DNA of 47,676 bases from Gammaproteobacteria bacterium (GCA_009937425.1 JAACFO010000018.1:1-47676); one strand, 5' to 3'; shown: positions 8,975-17,805, counted from the first letter of the stretch. Notes: generated from the letters alone by a model not told the origin. Translations and numbers: made by a program.

Positions 8975-9925
8975 TCAGCTACCGGATGCGGGTTCCGGCT
9001 CGGACTCTTTCAGCAAGGTGAGATAGAGCTGCGCTTCCCGGGCCGTGTCCGCGTCTCCCGCTTGATTGGCCAGGCTGCGGGCACGGGTGAGCAGATCATG
9101 GGCGCGTTCGCGAGCGCCCTGATGCAAGGCACTGCGACCGGCGCGCAGATAGTGCACCGAGGCTTGCGACAGGCGCCCGGCTGCCTCGGCGGTCTCACCG
9201 GCCTTGGCCAGGGCCCGCACCGTGCCGCGGTAGTCCGAGCCCGCGCGGCGAAGCCGGGCGGCTTCGGCAAAAGCGGCGACCGACGCGTCGTAACGCTGCT
9301 CCAGAAGCGCGAGATGACCGGCGAGTTCCGAGCGATCCGCTTCGAGGCGATCGTCGGTGGCAGGGTCGAAATCGGCAATAACCGCTTGCAGGCGTGCCTG
9401 ATCGCCCTGGTCCGCGGCGATCAGGCCGCGAAGAAACTGCGACCGGTGTGCCGCCTGGGAATCCGGGGCGCTGGAAATGATTTGCTCGGCAAGGGACCAG
9501 GCCTCCTGATAGCGCCGCTGACGGTAGAGCACCGTTGCCTCGAGCAGGCGCAGTTCTATCGGTTCGGCCTGGCCCGCCCGGCCAAGCTCGGCCTTGGTGC
9601 GCTGAAGTAACGCGTCGGCCTCGTCCACCTGGTCGAGGCGCACCAGGCAGACGGCGGTATTGTACTGGGCATCGACAGCGGCGTTAACGTCATCCCGTTC
9701 GTAGGCGAGATCCGCCACCTGCCGGTACAGGGACGCGGCCTGAGCATAGCGGCCATGCTTAAAGGCAACATGGGCAATACGATTGGTGCGCTCCAGTCTG
9801 TCGTCAGCCGCAGGCGTCTCCGCGACGGGCCTGTTCGGTGCACAACCGATGAGGTACGCAACGATCGGCACGAGCACTACCCACAGCGGCAGCCTTCGCC
9901 GATAACTGATGCCCTGGTCGATCAC
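8975..9925 (-). CDS. TPR-type lipoprotein of the MCE transporter operon
   Basis: A 316-residue protein starting at GTG 9923-9925, which overlaps the MCE gene stop by four bases. The N-terminus is a lipoprotein signal: basic start, hydrophobic 13-27, lipobox LIGC with Cys at about residue 28. The rest is helical, with tetratricopeptide-like pairs (RIAHVAFKHGRYAQAASLYR; AVDAQYNTAVCLVRLDQVDEA), probably six to eight repeats. TPR proteins act as scaffolds. Position after an Mla-like gene set suggests it is the outer- or inner-membrane-anchored partner of that system, in the place where Mla operons carry MlaC or VacJ, but it resembles neither. The function is therefore inferred from context only. 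Confidence 0.75.
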   Translation of the reverse strand: MIDQGISYRRRLPLWVVLVPIVAYLIGCAPNRPVAETPAADDRLERTNRIAHVAFKHGRYAQAASLYRQVADLAYERDDVNAAVDAQYNTAVCLVRLDQVDEADALLQRTKAELGRAGQAEPIELRLLEATVLYRQRRYQEAWSLAEQIISSAPDSQAAHRSQFLRGLIAADQGDQARLQAVIADFDPATDDRLEADRSELAGHLALLEQRYDASVAAFAEAARLRRAGSDYRGTVRALAKAGETAEAAGRLSQASVHYLRAGRSALHQGARERAHDLLTRARSLANQAGDADTAREAQLYLTLLKESEPEPASGS

Positions 9926-10983
9926 GGTGTTACTTCCAGGGGTGATATGCGCGCCGCCGGCCGGGGCGGCTCACCGGCGCCGCCTCCCACAATCCAACTG
10001 GCGCGCAATTGACGGATCAGAAGCTCGAGCTCGGACACCGTCTGCTGCGTCTGCAGGAGCAGCACGGGCAGATTCTCGGTAGTGTCGGCCATGTTGCGGG
10101 TAATGCGCGGCAACTGCGGTGTGGTGCGCCTGAGATCCGCCATGATGGCGTCCACCGAATCGAGCACCGAGCCCATGCGCTCGGAGACTTCCGGAATGGC
10201 CTGGGACTGGGCGCTGATAGCTTCGCTCATGACGGCGATGTTGCGAACCGTCACCTGTAACTCATCGAGCACCGGCCCCATGCCGCCGAGAGTGTGGTTC
10301 AGCCCCGCGACCAGGGTTTCCAGCTCGCGGATGAGCGCATCCTCCACCAGCAGGCGGCCGACGGCCCCTTCGCCCCTGGCGAGGCGGCCGGTAACGGCAT
10401 TGAGATTGGCGAGTGTCTGCTGCAGATCGCCCTGGGGATCCTGAAGACCATCGGTGAGTGCGGCAAGCGAATTGATGGTGCTCGCGGCATCGTTGATGAC
10501 CGGCAGAGCCTTGTCCCTGAGTTCCGCAAGAAGCTCACCCGCCGTTTCCGTTGCCGCACGATCGATTCGGCCCTCTAGAACTGCGTATTCCTCGTCCAGC
10601 GGCTGGCCGCGGCCGCGGCTGATGTCGACAAAGGAATCTCCCGCGATGCCGAAACGCTTGCGGATGAACACGTCGGAATCGCGGCGTACGAAATGCGCCA
10701 TGGAATCATTGATGCGCACGTCGGCGTAAATACTCTCGTCGGGTTGGATGACGATTCGCCCTACCTGCCCCGCCTTCGAGCCGAGTATCTCTACGCTGGC
10801 GCCTTCCGAAAGACCATAGAGACCTTCCGATGGCATGATTATTCGCACCTGGAGACCCGGGTTCAGCCACTGATCGATACGCCCACCAACGAACAAGGCC
10901 AGGACGAAGGCGATCAACGACACCAGCACGAGCGTGCCTACGATCTCGCTGGCGTATCGATGCAGGGTCGAGTTGCCGGCCAT
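9922..10983 (-). CDS. MCE (MlaD-type) substrate-binding protein of lipid ABC transporter
   Basis: A 353-residue protein. The start is set at ATG 10981-10983, which overlaps the upstream stop (TGATG); the longer open frame adds a basic segment without family character. One N-terminal membrane helix spans about 13-33. An MCE domain follows (about 42-120), with GLYGLSEGASVEILGSKAG matching the conserved MCE core (V..G..V...G..VG.V). After it comes a long alpha-helical region, about 135-330, rich in L, A and Q and likely coiled coil. MCE proteins form hexameric rings that carry lipids across the periplasm between permease and outer membrane. This is the substrate-handling subunit of the transporter encoded with the genes on either side. 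Confidence 0.9.
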   Translation of the reverse strand: MAGNSTLHRYASEIVGTLVLVSLIAFVLALFVGGRIDQWLNPGLQVRIIMPSEGLYGLSEGASVEILGSKAGQVGRIVIQPDESIYADVRINDSMAHFVRRDSDVFIRKRFGIAGDSFVDISRGRGQPLDEEYAVLEGRIDRAATETAGELLAELRDKALPVINDAASTINSLAALTDGLQDPQGDLQQTLANLNAVTGRLARGEGAVGRLLVEDALIRELETLVAGLNHTLGGMGPVLDELQVTVRNIAVMSEAISAQSQAIPEVSERMGSVLDSVDAIMADLRRTTPQLPRITRNMADTTENLPVLLLQTQQTVSELELLIRQLRASWIVGGGAGEPPRPAARISPLEVTP

Positions 10984-11699
10984 CAGCGGCTCGCGACCTC
11001 CATCAGTTCGTCGCCGGCCATGCGGTAGCGCCGGGTCACGGGAATGGACTTGTCTCGCCAAATTGCCGCGGAGGGAGAGAACCACAACACCGCCGCGCCG
11101 CGATTGCGGGTTGTACGGATAACGTCTACCAGCGGTTTCAGCAGCTCCGTATGCGCGGCGTAGGTGGGATCCTCGAGGATCACGAGCACAGGATCGCCCA
11201 GAAATGCGCGCACGCAGGCAGCCCGCTGCAAGTCGATGCGCGCGAAGCTGTCAGGCATACCGAGTGGAATGCCTGGCATGCCGAATGACGCGGCGAGGGA
11301 CGACGCATTCGCTTTGAGATCGTCATCGCTGCGTCCCGAATGGTGCCGCGCCGAGAGTAGAACGTTGTCGATAAGACTCAGTCGATCCATCCAGTTTCCG
11401 CGACTGAATACGCGTCCGACGCGGCTGCGCAGCCAATTGCAGGTCTCCGTATCGAGGTCCGATAGATCGTTGCCGAAAATGGATACGCTGCCGTTACTCG
11501 GAATCCGAAGGCCGACGGCCAGATCCGCCCAGAGCTCAGCCTGATGAAGATCGACAACTTGAATCAGCACGAGATCACCCGCGCCCGCACGCATGCTCCC
11601 GCGCATGAGGCGTTCGTGGTCATCGCTGGAAACGGTTGCACGCATGATTTCGAGTACACCGTGACCGTTAAGACCGCCGTCGATGTTCACTCCAGTCAC
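10983..11699 (-). CDS. ABC transporter ATPase-like subunit lacking P-loop (degenerate MlaF)
   Basis: A 238-residue protein whose layout follows an MlaF-type ATPase all along, but every nucleotide-handling motif is altered. The Walker A position (48-56) reads VVDLHQAEL instead of a GxxGxGKS loop, although the flanking GDLVLI and AVGLRIPSNGSV align without gaps. The Q-loop Gln is absent (VFSRGNW), the signature is SFARI instead of LSGGQ, Walker B ends in LED rather than LDE (Glu176, Asp177), and the H-loop is FSPS. It starts at GTG 11697-11699, overlapping the permease stop by four bases. The other two frames across the Walker A site hit stops and restore no P-loop, so a simple frameshift does not explain it. 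It is intact and in a tight operon, so it is probably an expressed pseudo-ATPase. Confidence 0.8.
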   Translation of the reverse strand: MTGVNIDGGLNGHGVLEIMRATVSSDDHERLMRGSMRAGAGDLVLIQVVDLHQAELWADLAVGLRIPSNGSVSIFGNDLSDLDTETCNWLRSRVGRVFSRGNWMDRLSLIDNVLLSARHHSGRSDDDLKANASSLAASFGMPGIPLGMPDSFARIDLQRAACVRAFLGDPVLVILEDPTYAAHTELLKPLVDVIRTTRNRGAAVLWFSPSAAIWRDKSIPVTRRYRMAGDELMEVASR

Positions 11700-12550
11700 A
11701 ATACCACCATCGCCGAAATCGCACCGGAAAGAATCAGTGTCGTCACAACGGCGCGCATGTAGCCAAGCGGCAGCAGCTCCCTGACGTCGGAAGCAGCCTC
11801 AGTCGGCCTTAGTGCGGTAACACAGGTCACCACACCGATCACGACCCCGATGCTCAGGGTCTTCAGCGGCAGAATCAGGTAATCCGCAGGCGACAGTAAT
11901 CTGGTGGCCTCCACCAGAAATGCGAAGAATCCGACATTGAATACACCGGCGGCCGCGGCCATCAAATGTCCGGCTACAAGCGCCGTCAGCACGAATATGA
12001 CGCCGAGGGCAAAGCTGCACGCCGCCAGGGCCGCGATTCTCGACACCACCAGATAGTCGAAGACGTCGATACCCTGCGCGTCCAGCATGTGGATCTGGCC
12101 GCCAATGCGTAACTCAACGAGCTCGGCAATCATCACCGTCGCACTTCGACCGATGACGATCAACGCCACCAGCAGCGGCGCGATTTCCCGTACCAGCGTC
12201 AGCAATACGAGGGTGTTGACATTGAGCGCGCCCAGCACGTCGCCGAATTCACCCCGTGAGAAAAAGAGAATTTGGAATATCAACGCGATGCCGATAATAA
12301 CGGCGGTGAGCAGAGTGGTCGGCAAGGCCTTGATGCCCACCTGCCAGCAGTGGCGCACGAACTCTTGTCGTACCGTGGGTCGCCAGGTGCGTAACCACAG
12401 TATCCGCCACAGTGCAGTCAAGCCGACGGATATCGACAGCGCAACGCGTCGCCAGATATCGATAAGGAAGGCACCTGCGCGCCCCACGAATCGGCGTTTG
12501 CGCGCCGACACCTTTGATGCCCTGCCTGCGCTCGGCGGCACAGTCTTCAT
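11696..12550 (-). CDS. MlaE-family lipid ABC transporter permease
   Basis: A 284-residue protein. An N-terminal basic extension of about 35 residues is followed by the MlaE domain. Landmarks are VRQEFVRHCWQVGIKALP (interfacial helix), the REIAPLLVALIVIGRSA stretch with the family's EIGPLL-like and GR-A motifs, and ELRIGGQIHMLDAQGID (usual EI..M...GIDP). Five or six membrane helices are apparent. MlaE permeases pair with an MlaF ATPase and an MCE ring to move phospholipids or sterol-like lipids. It lies four bases downstream of the sensor gene and overlaps the ATPase-like gene, so all are probably one mRNA. Confidence 0.9.
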   Translation of the reverse strand: MKTVPPSAGRASKVSARKRRFVGRAGAFLIDIWRRVALSISVGLTALWRILWLRTWRPTVRQEFVRHCWQVGIKALPTTLLTAVIIGIALIFQILFFSRGEFGDVLGALNVNTLVLLTLVREIAPLLVALIVIGRSATVMIAELVELRIGGQIHMLDAQGIDVFDYLVVSRIAALAACSFALGVIFVLTALVAGHLMAAAAGVFNVGFFAFLVEATRLLSPADYLILPLKTLSIGVVIGVVTCVTALRPTEAASDVRELLPLGYMRAVVTTLILSGAISAMVVL

Positions 12551-12554
12551 GATT

Positions 12555-14942
12555 TCACAGCCGACCCATCAAAATGTAAGTGGTAAATTCACCGAAACCC
12601 TGCAGATAGTAACTACCGCGCACGCGGAACAGAAAGTCCTCATGCAACCGCCTGTAGGTAGATTCGGTAGCCTGAATGTGCCCGGCGACGCCGGTCTCCG
12701 CCATTCGCGACGCAGTGAGCACCGCGTCGCCCCAGAGGTTGAATACCGAATGGTCACGGCCAACCGCACTCCCGATAACCGGTCCCGAATCGATACCGAC
12801 CTGAAGTTCCATTGGCCGTTCCAGCTTGGTAAAGAGCCGTGCGCAGTGATCCATCGCGTCAAGAGCAAAATCCGCCATTACATCCGCACCTCGTCGAGAT
12901 TCTTCGGTAAATCCCGACGCGCACACGATTTGGTTTCCGAGTAGCTTCAGGTACTCGACCCCGTAGTCCACTGCCAGCGTCTCGAGCTTTTGCGCGAGGT
13001 CGTCCACAGCATTGCGACCTTCACCATCGACGGCCACAGCAAGAGAAACCGGGTCGGAAAATCGCATCACCACGACGGTAACGTCTTCGAATATCTGCGC
13101 CTCGATACTTGTGCCCTCACCGCGCTCACTGGCAATGCGGGCCAGAAATGCTTCCGCGCGGCGTCCCGTAACGAGTTCTGTTTCACGCATAGGCTCAGCA
13201 ATGTCGCTGCGCTCTCCCACCGCCCGTCGAGACCCGCCATTGCGCGCCCTCCCGATTTCACCCGTGTCATCACTACGCATGCGCAATGCAAGCATGTTGG
13301 CGACAGCCTTTGCGAAAGCCACGTCTTGCGATTCGTGATCGGTCCAAGCTGCATCGTACTCGAGCCACATCACACCCAAGGTCTGCACGCCTTGAACGAT
13401 AGGCACGGACGCGAGGGCCCGACAGTTGAGTGGGTGAAGATAAATGCGGTGAAGCTCCGCCGTACGTGGGTCGGTGGCGGCGTCTATAACGACAATTTCT
13501 CCGCCCTCCGCCATCGCTTGAAAGAATTGCGGCAGCTCATTCGCGCTGAGCTCCATGCCTGCCGTATGCCCGCCGGTCTCCTTGTCGAAGGCATCCACGC
13601 AGACGAGCCGCTCTGCGTCACTGCCAAGGTGCCAGATACTGATTCGGCGTGCGCTCACGGTGCGCGCAACGGTTTCGGTAAGCGTGGCAACGGCGGATTC
13701 ATCGTCGCTGTCGAACAGCGCAGCCTGCGAAGCAAGCCCGGAGAACGCGCGGCTCTGCGCTTCGAGCTGCTTCTGACGTTCGAACACCAGCTGGGCGTTT
13801 CGGTCTGCGCGCAGTCCCTGGAAAACCAGAAGGCCCGCGAGAAGCGATGCCAGGCCGAGAACGGCCACCGACATATAAAGACCCTGGCGGTCGTTCTCTG
13901 CGACGAAGCCGACAAAATCTTCTTCGGGCGCTACGATCAACAACGTCCAATCACGGCCGAGCGCGGATTTCAGAGACGATGCCGTGTTGATGTGTCGGCG
14001 ACCCTCCACTATGAGCTCGCGCTTTCCGGGACCGTCGATACGGAATCGGTCGAATGCACGATTGAGAATCGGATCGGCGAGCTCTTCGATGTGGGCGCGC
14101 TCGAGAACGCCGTCGGTCTTCTTGAGCATTTTCTCCAGAACAGGATAAGCGACGAGTACACCGTCGTCATCGATGATCATTGCGCGACCGCGCTGACCGA
14201 TCTCCAGATCGCCGAGAAAGGCACTCAAATGCTCCAACGCGATGTCAACCGCATAAACGGCGGCTAAATCTCCACTTTCATCGTATACCGGGAGCGACGC
14301 CGTAATGCCGGGGCGCTGATCGGTGAAGAATATATACACATCGCTCCAGAAGAGCTTTCCCGTCGCTTGCGCGCCCTGGTACCAGATCCGGGTCCGAGGG
14401 TCGTAGCTGTCGTCGGGGTCCCGCTCGGTTGCGACAACATTTCCGCCGCCATCTCTGCGAACCCAAGTCGTCTCGACACCGTCGCCGCGCCGGTCCATGA
14501 ATTTCGTATGTATGGGCCCGCCGGGCATCTTCTTCAGCATCAAGAAATTGCCTCTGGGGTCGGCGAAATTGAAGGTGGAGAGTTGCGGATTGCTCTCGAG
14601 GATGTGCATGGTCAGCGGCTCGGCCAAACGCTTGCGTTGGTCCTCGAGCGCATCGTCCTTGAGCACCTCCTGGGTGAGGCGCACCATCACCGACGCCGGC
14701 TGGAGAAAGTTCACCACCTCGGCGACGATGCGCCGCTCCAGCTCCTCGAGAAGATCGTCGGTAAGCACCCGCGCGTCGGCGCGGTTCGCCTTGGACAAAT
14801 AGACCCCGATGCCTGCGATTGCAGCAAGCAGGATCAAGAGGGTGACGATGGGGACTGCGACCCGCAGGAAACGCCGCACACGCCGTCTGCGCTCGGCCCG
14901 CAGATCGAAAGCGAAGTCCAGGGAGCCGGCGGAGGTGGTCAC
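12555..14942 (-). CDS. Cache-GAF sensor with degenerate class III nucleotidyl cyclase domain
   Basis: A 795-residue inner-membrane protein. TM1 is about 24-48, a periplasmic Cache-type sensor about 50-350 (YDPRTRIWYQGA and PVYDESGDLAAVYAVDIAL are typical), TM2 about 355-378, a GAF domain about 400-560, and a class III adenylate/guanylate cyclase domain about 605-795. In the cyclase domain the first metal-binding Asp is replaced (VVVMRF, Arg627) and the second is Asn670 in KLLGNQ. LWGDAVLTASRM keeps the Arg but not the usual Asn. Loss of both metal ligands predicts no cyclase activity, so it may be a ligand-binding or allosteric domain. The start is GTG 14940-14942 with a weak ribosome site. 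It is the first gene of the lipid-transporter operon. Confidence 0.85.
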   Translation of the reverse strand: MTTSAGSLDFAFDLRAERRRRVRRFLRVAVPIVTLLILLAAIAGIGVYLSKANRADARVLTDDLLEELERRIVAEVVNFLQPASVMVRLTQEVLKDDALEDQRKRLAEPLTMHILESNPQLSTFNFADPRGNFLMLKKMPGGPIHTKFMDRRGDGVETTWVRRDGGGNVVATERDPDDSYDPRTRIWYQGAQATGKLFWSDVYIFFTDQRPGITASLPVYDESGDLAAVYAVDIALEHLSAFLGDLEIGQRGRAMIIDDDGVLVAYPVLEKMLKKTDGVLERAHIEELADPILNRAFDRFRIDGPGKRELIVEGRRHINTASSLKSALGRDWTLLIVAPEEDFVGFVAENDRQGLYMSVAVLGLASLLAGLLVFQGLRADRNAQLVFERQKQLEAQSRAFSGLASQAALFDSDDESAVATLTETVARTVSARRISIWHLGSDAERLVCVDAFDKETGGHTAGMELSANELPQFFQAMAEGGEIVVIDAATDPRTAELHRIYLHPLNCRALASVPIVQGVQTLGVMWLEYDAAWTDHESQDVAFAKAVANMLALRMRSDDTGEIGRARNGGSRRAVGERSDIAEPMRETELVTGRRAEAFLARIASERGEGTSIEAQIFEDVTVVVMRFSDPVSLAVAVDGEGRNAVDDLAQKLETLAVDYGVEYLKLLGNQIVCASGFTEESRRGADVMADFALDAMDHCARLFTKLERPMELQVGIDSGPVIGSAVGRDHSVFNLWGDAVLTASRMAETGVAGHIQATESTYRRLHEDFLFRVRGSYYLQGFGEFTTYILMGRL

Positions 14943-15277
14943 CGGCCCGGGCCCTGATCGCGAGCACGGCCAGACACAGATTCCGTGGAGAACGGCAGCT
15001 TACGCATTCCGGTGCGCCTCTATTGTTATTTTCCCCGCCGCTCGGGCCCGGGTGCGGAGCCGGAGATTCGGCTGACGATGGGGTGCCTCACCAGGAGGCT
15101 TACCTAGAATTCTACAAAAGGGCCCCCGGCGTCCAGTCCGATTCCGCCAGCTCACCGGACCACCGCGCTGGTTTACGGATTCCGGACGCCGTGGCCGGGG
15201 CGCACCGGCTCAGTTTGTCTTCCAGCGATGGCGCCGCGCTATAATTGACCGGCGCTGTTGATACACGAGGAGAATTG
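14943..15277. other. Divergent intergenic region between sensor operon and LssY genes
   Basis: 335 bases with no convincing gene. It contains a perfect 10-base palindrome TAGAATTCTA (15105-15114), a possible operator, and the plus-strand promoter listed separately. No clear sigma-70 promoter was found for the leftward sensor operon; a weakly AT-rich patch lies at 15021-15032. Short open frames here lack coding character. Confidence 0.6.
15215..15245 (+). promoter_or_regulatory. Sigma-70 type promoter of the LssY_C lipoprotein pair
   Basis: A perfect -10 box TATAAT lies at 15240-15245. The best -35 is TTGTCT at 15215-15220, four of six matches with a long 19-base spacer. The predicted start of transcription near 15252 gives a leader of about 26 bases holding the GAGGAG ribosome site (15267-15272) before ATG 15278. 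Confidence 0.6.
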
Positions 15278-16576
15278 ATGGCTGTGGGGGTTTACCGGGC
15301 CAATCCCATGGCTTCTCGGTGTCTGCGAGCGGGGCTCAGTGCGGCGTTTTGCCTGACCATCCTGTTGATGGCGTCCGGTTGCGCCACGCGCTTCTCGCCT
15401 GTTCCCATCGACGAGGTTCCCTTCAAGTCACGGGCCCAGACCCAGGCCAAGAACGGCTTGACGGTAACTGTGGCCGTCCCCACCAGCGAAGAGGCAAACG
15501 CCATCTACGGGGCCGACCTGGCATCGAAGGAGATTCAGGCAGTTTGGATCGAAGTGGCGAACGCCCGAGGGACCCATTACTGGTTTCTGCCCTCGGGACT
15601 CGATCCAGCCTATTTCTCGGCGGTAGAAGCTGCCCACGCTTTCGGCTCATCGGCGTCTACCGATAAACACTTCAAGACTCTCCAGTTCAACAATCCAATC
15701 TATCCGGGAACTACCGCGTCCGGCTTCGTGATCGTCAACCGTGACGAAGGCTACAAGGCATTGGATATCGATCTCATCGGCCCGCACGACTCGGAAAGCT
15801 TCACCTATATCGTCAGTGACCCATCATTCAAGGGCGACTACACGCTTGTGGACTTCGACAGCATTTATGCGAGCGAAGAAATCACCAACTTCCAACACGA
15901 CCATGCCCTGCGACAAGCGCTCGAACAGCTTCCATGCTGCACCACCAACGAGGACGGCGACCAACAGGGAGATCCGCTGAACCTGGTACTGATTGGTAGC
16001 AGCGCGGACATTTTTCCCGCGCTCATTCGCCGTAACTGGCATGGCACGGAAAAGATCTGGTCAGAATCCCTGTGGCGTACGGTCACATCCTTCCTGCAAG
16101 GATCCCGCTACCGCTACTCACCAATCAGTCCTTTGTATGTATTCGGGCGGCGGCAGGATCTGGCCGGCCAGAAGGCCCGTGGCACCATTCACGAACGCAA
16201 CCACCTGCGCCTGTGGTTGGCGCCGCTCCAGCTCAGAGGGAAGCCCGTATGGATCGGTCAGATCAGCCGTGATATCGGCGTCAAATACACATTCAAGTCA
16301 CCGACGATTTCTACCCACGTAATCGACCCGGACGTGGACGAAGCGCGGCGTTATCTGCTCGAGGATCTCGCCTACTCCCAGGCCCTCGCTACGTATGGCT
16401 TTGTCCACGGAGTCGGCGCTGTCGACGAAGACGCACCACGGGAGAATCTGGTGGGAGATCCCTGGTTCACCGATGGACTTCGCGCAGTCATGATATTTAC
16501 GCACAGACCACACTCTCTGTCTGACGTGAAATTCCTCTCATGGGCGTCGCGCCCACCTGAGGAAGCGAGGCCGTGA
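15278..16576 (+). CDS. LssY C-terminal-domain lipoprotein, first of a tandem pair
   Basis: A 432-residue protein from ATG 15278, preceded by GAGGAG five bases upstream. The N-terminus has a lipoprotein-type signal: hydrophobic stretch, then MASGCATR with Cys at about residue 36. The C-terminal half matches the LssY_C domain: SPLYVFGRRQDL, RLWLAPLQLRGKPVWIGQIS, IDPDVDEARRYLLEDL and TDGLRAVMIF. The N-terminal half has no recognised family but is shared with its neighbour, including a LEQLPCC motif. LssY_C proteins are of unknown biochemical function; some are fused to DedA-like membrane domains. The stop overlaps the next gene by four bases (GTGA). The pair probably sits in the cell envelope. 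Confidence 0.82.
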   Translation: MAVGVYRANPMASRCLRAGLSAAFCLTILLMASGCATRFSPVPIDEVPFKSRAQTQAKNGLTVTVAVPTSEEANAIYGADLASKEIQAVWIEVANARGTHYWFLPSGLDPAYFSAVEAAHAFGSSASTDKHFKTLQFNNPIYPGTTASGFVIVNRDEGYKALDIDLIGPHDSESFTYIVSDPSFKGDYTLVDFDSIYASEEITNFQHDHALRQALEQLPCCTTNEDGDQQGDPLNLVLIGSSADIFPALIRRNWHGTEKIWSESLWRTVTSFLQGSRYRYSPISPLYVFGRRQDLAGQKARGTIHERNHLRLWLAPLQLRGKPVWIGQISRDIGVKYTFKSPTISTHVIDPDVDEARRYLLEDLAYSQALATYGFVHGVGAVDEDAPRENLVGDPWFTDGLRAVMIFTHRPHSLSDVKFLSWASRPPEEARP

Positions 16577-17805
16577 CGGATCGCGATCCACTCGTCCGGG
16601 TATTTACGCGAGTCTGCGCGGCGCTCATCGTTTGCCTGGCGACACTTTCCGGGGGTTGCGCCGGCACGAATTTTCAACCCCCGGTAGAGCTTGACGTCAA
16701 CCTGCTGCGGGAGCGCGCGGTAAGCGCGGTCGAGGATAATATACGCGTTTCCGCGGCAGTTCCCGGTCGCGTGGAAAGTTCGGAAATATTCGGCATCGAC
16801 CTGTCAGAAAAGCACATTCAACCCGTTTGGCTCGAGATCGAAAACAATTCCGACCGCGTCGTCTACTTCCTGCAAACCGGCTTGGACCCGGAGTACTTCT
16901 CTCCCGGAGAGGTCGTTTTTGCGTTCCGCGGATCGTTGTCCGACGATGGAAAAAACCGCTTGGGAAAGCATATCGAGGGATTGAGTTTTCGCGATCCCAT
17001 CGACCCCCGTTCCACGGTCTCGGGATTCGTTTTCACCAACAGTGACCGGGAAACCAAGTTTGTCACCGTCGACCTCTTGAGTCGCGAATGGTCCACCCAT
17101 CTGACTTTGATGGTCCCGATTCCTGATCGCTTACTGAGCGATTCTCATGTCGAAAAAGTGCTTGCGATGATATCGGAGGCGGATCCGGTGCATGTTGAAG
17201 ACGAGTCACGTTTGCGCACCCTACTCGAGCATTTGCCGTGCTGTGCAGCGGACGAGAACGGTGTTCAGAGCGATCCTCTCAACGTCGTTCTGATTGGCGG
17301 TCTGGGCGCCACGGGACCAGCACTCCTTCGGCGCAAGTATCACTATGCACCGGCAAGTCCCCTGTACCTGTTCGGGCGCTCTCAAGACCTGACGTTGAAG
17401 AAAGGGGACAGATGGATCGCCGCGCAGCCGCACGTGCTGCGCGTATGGCTGACAAATATCCGCTATCACGGAAAAATCGTTTGGATCGGTCAAATCAGCA
17501 CACCGTTGGGCGGGCGTTTCGCCGGCGCACCCGGCGACGAATCAGTAGCAATTACTGATCCCGATGTGGACGAAGCCCGATTCGACTTTATCCAGGACGC
17601 CATTTACTCACAGATGGTTAGCGAGTTCGGCCTCGTCAAGGGCGTGGGACCCGTTGCAAGCGCGAGCCCGCGAACGACGCCAGGGGGATCCGCCTATCAC
17701 ACCGACGGATTGCGCGCCGTGATGATTTTTGACAGAGAGCCCACCTCCCTGTCAGCAATCGAGTTTTTGAGCTGGGAGCGACTCGTGGACCATATCCATC
17801 AATAA
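16573..17805 (+). CDS. LssY C-terminal-domain lipoprotein, second of a tandem pair
   Basis: A 410-residue paralogue of the gene before it, starting at GTG 16573 inside the stop of that gene. It has a signal with possible lipobox (LSGGC, Cys at about residue 29), shared N-terminal half (SSEIFGIDLSEKHIQPVWLEI; FLQTGLDPEYFSPGE), LEHLPCC motif, then the LssY_C domain (SPLYLFGRSQDL, WIGQIST, ITDPDVDEARFDFIQDA, TDGLRAVMIF). The insertion found in the first copy near residue 270 (the WHGTEKIWSESLWR stretch) is missing here. Tandem duplication with divergence suggests the two proteins act together. The function is unknown. Confidence 0.82.
   Translation: MTDRDPLVRVFTRVCAALIVCLATLSGGCAGTNFQPPVELDVNLLRERAVSAVEDNIRVSAAVPGRVESSEIFGIDLSEKHIQPVWLEIENNSDRVVYFLQTGLDPEYFSPGEVVFAFRGSLSDDGKNRLGKHIEGLSFRDPIDPRSTVSGFVFTNSDRETKFVTVDLLSREWSTHLTLMVPIPDRLLSDSHVEKVLAMISEADPVHVEDESRLRTLLEHLPCCAADENGVQSDPLNVVLIGGLGATGPALLRRKYHYAPASPLYLFGRSQDLTLKKGDRWIAAQPHVLRVWLTNIRYHGKIVWIGQISTPLGGRFAGAPGDESVAITDPDVDEARFDFIQDAIYSQMVSEFGLVKGVGPVASASPRTTPGGSAYHTDGLRAVMIFDREPTSLSAIEFLSWERLVDHIHQ

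Noticed and set aside
11500..11600. Frameshift as the cause of the missing Walker A motif
   Set aside because: The sequence on both sides aligns in one frame with correct spacing, and the other two frames contain stops and no P-loop.
12990..14267. Plus-strand open frame of 425 codons
   Set aside because: Antisense to the Cache-GAF sensor; no recognisable motif.
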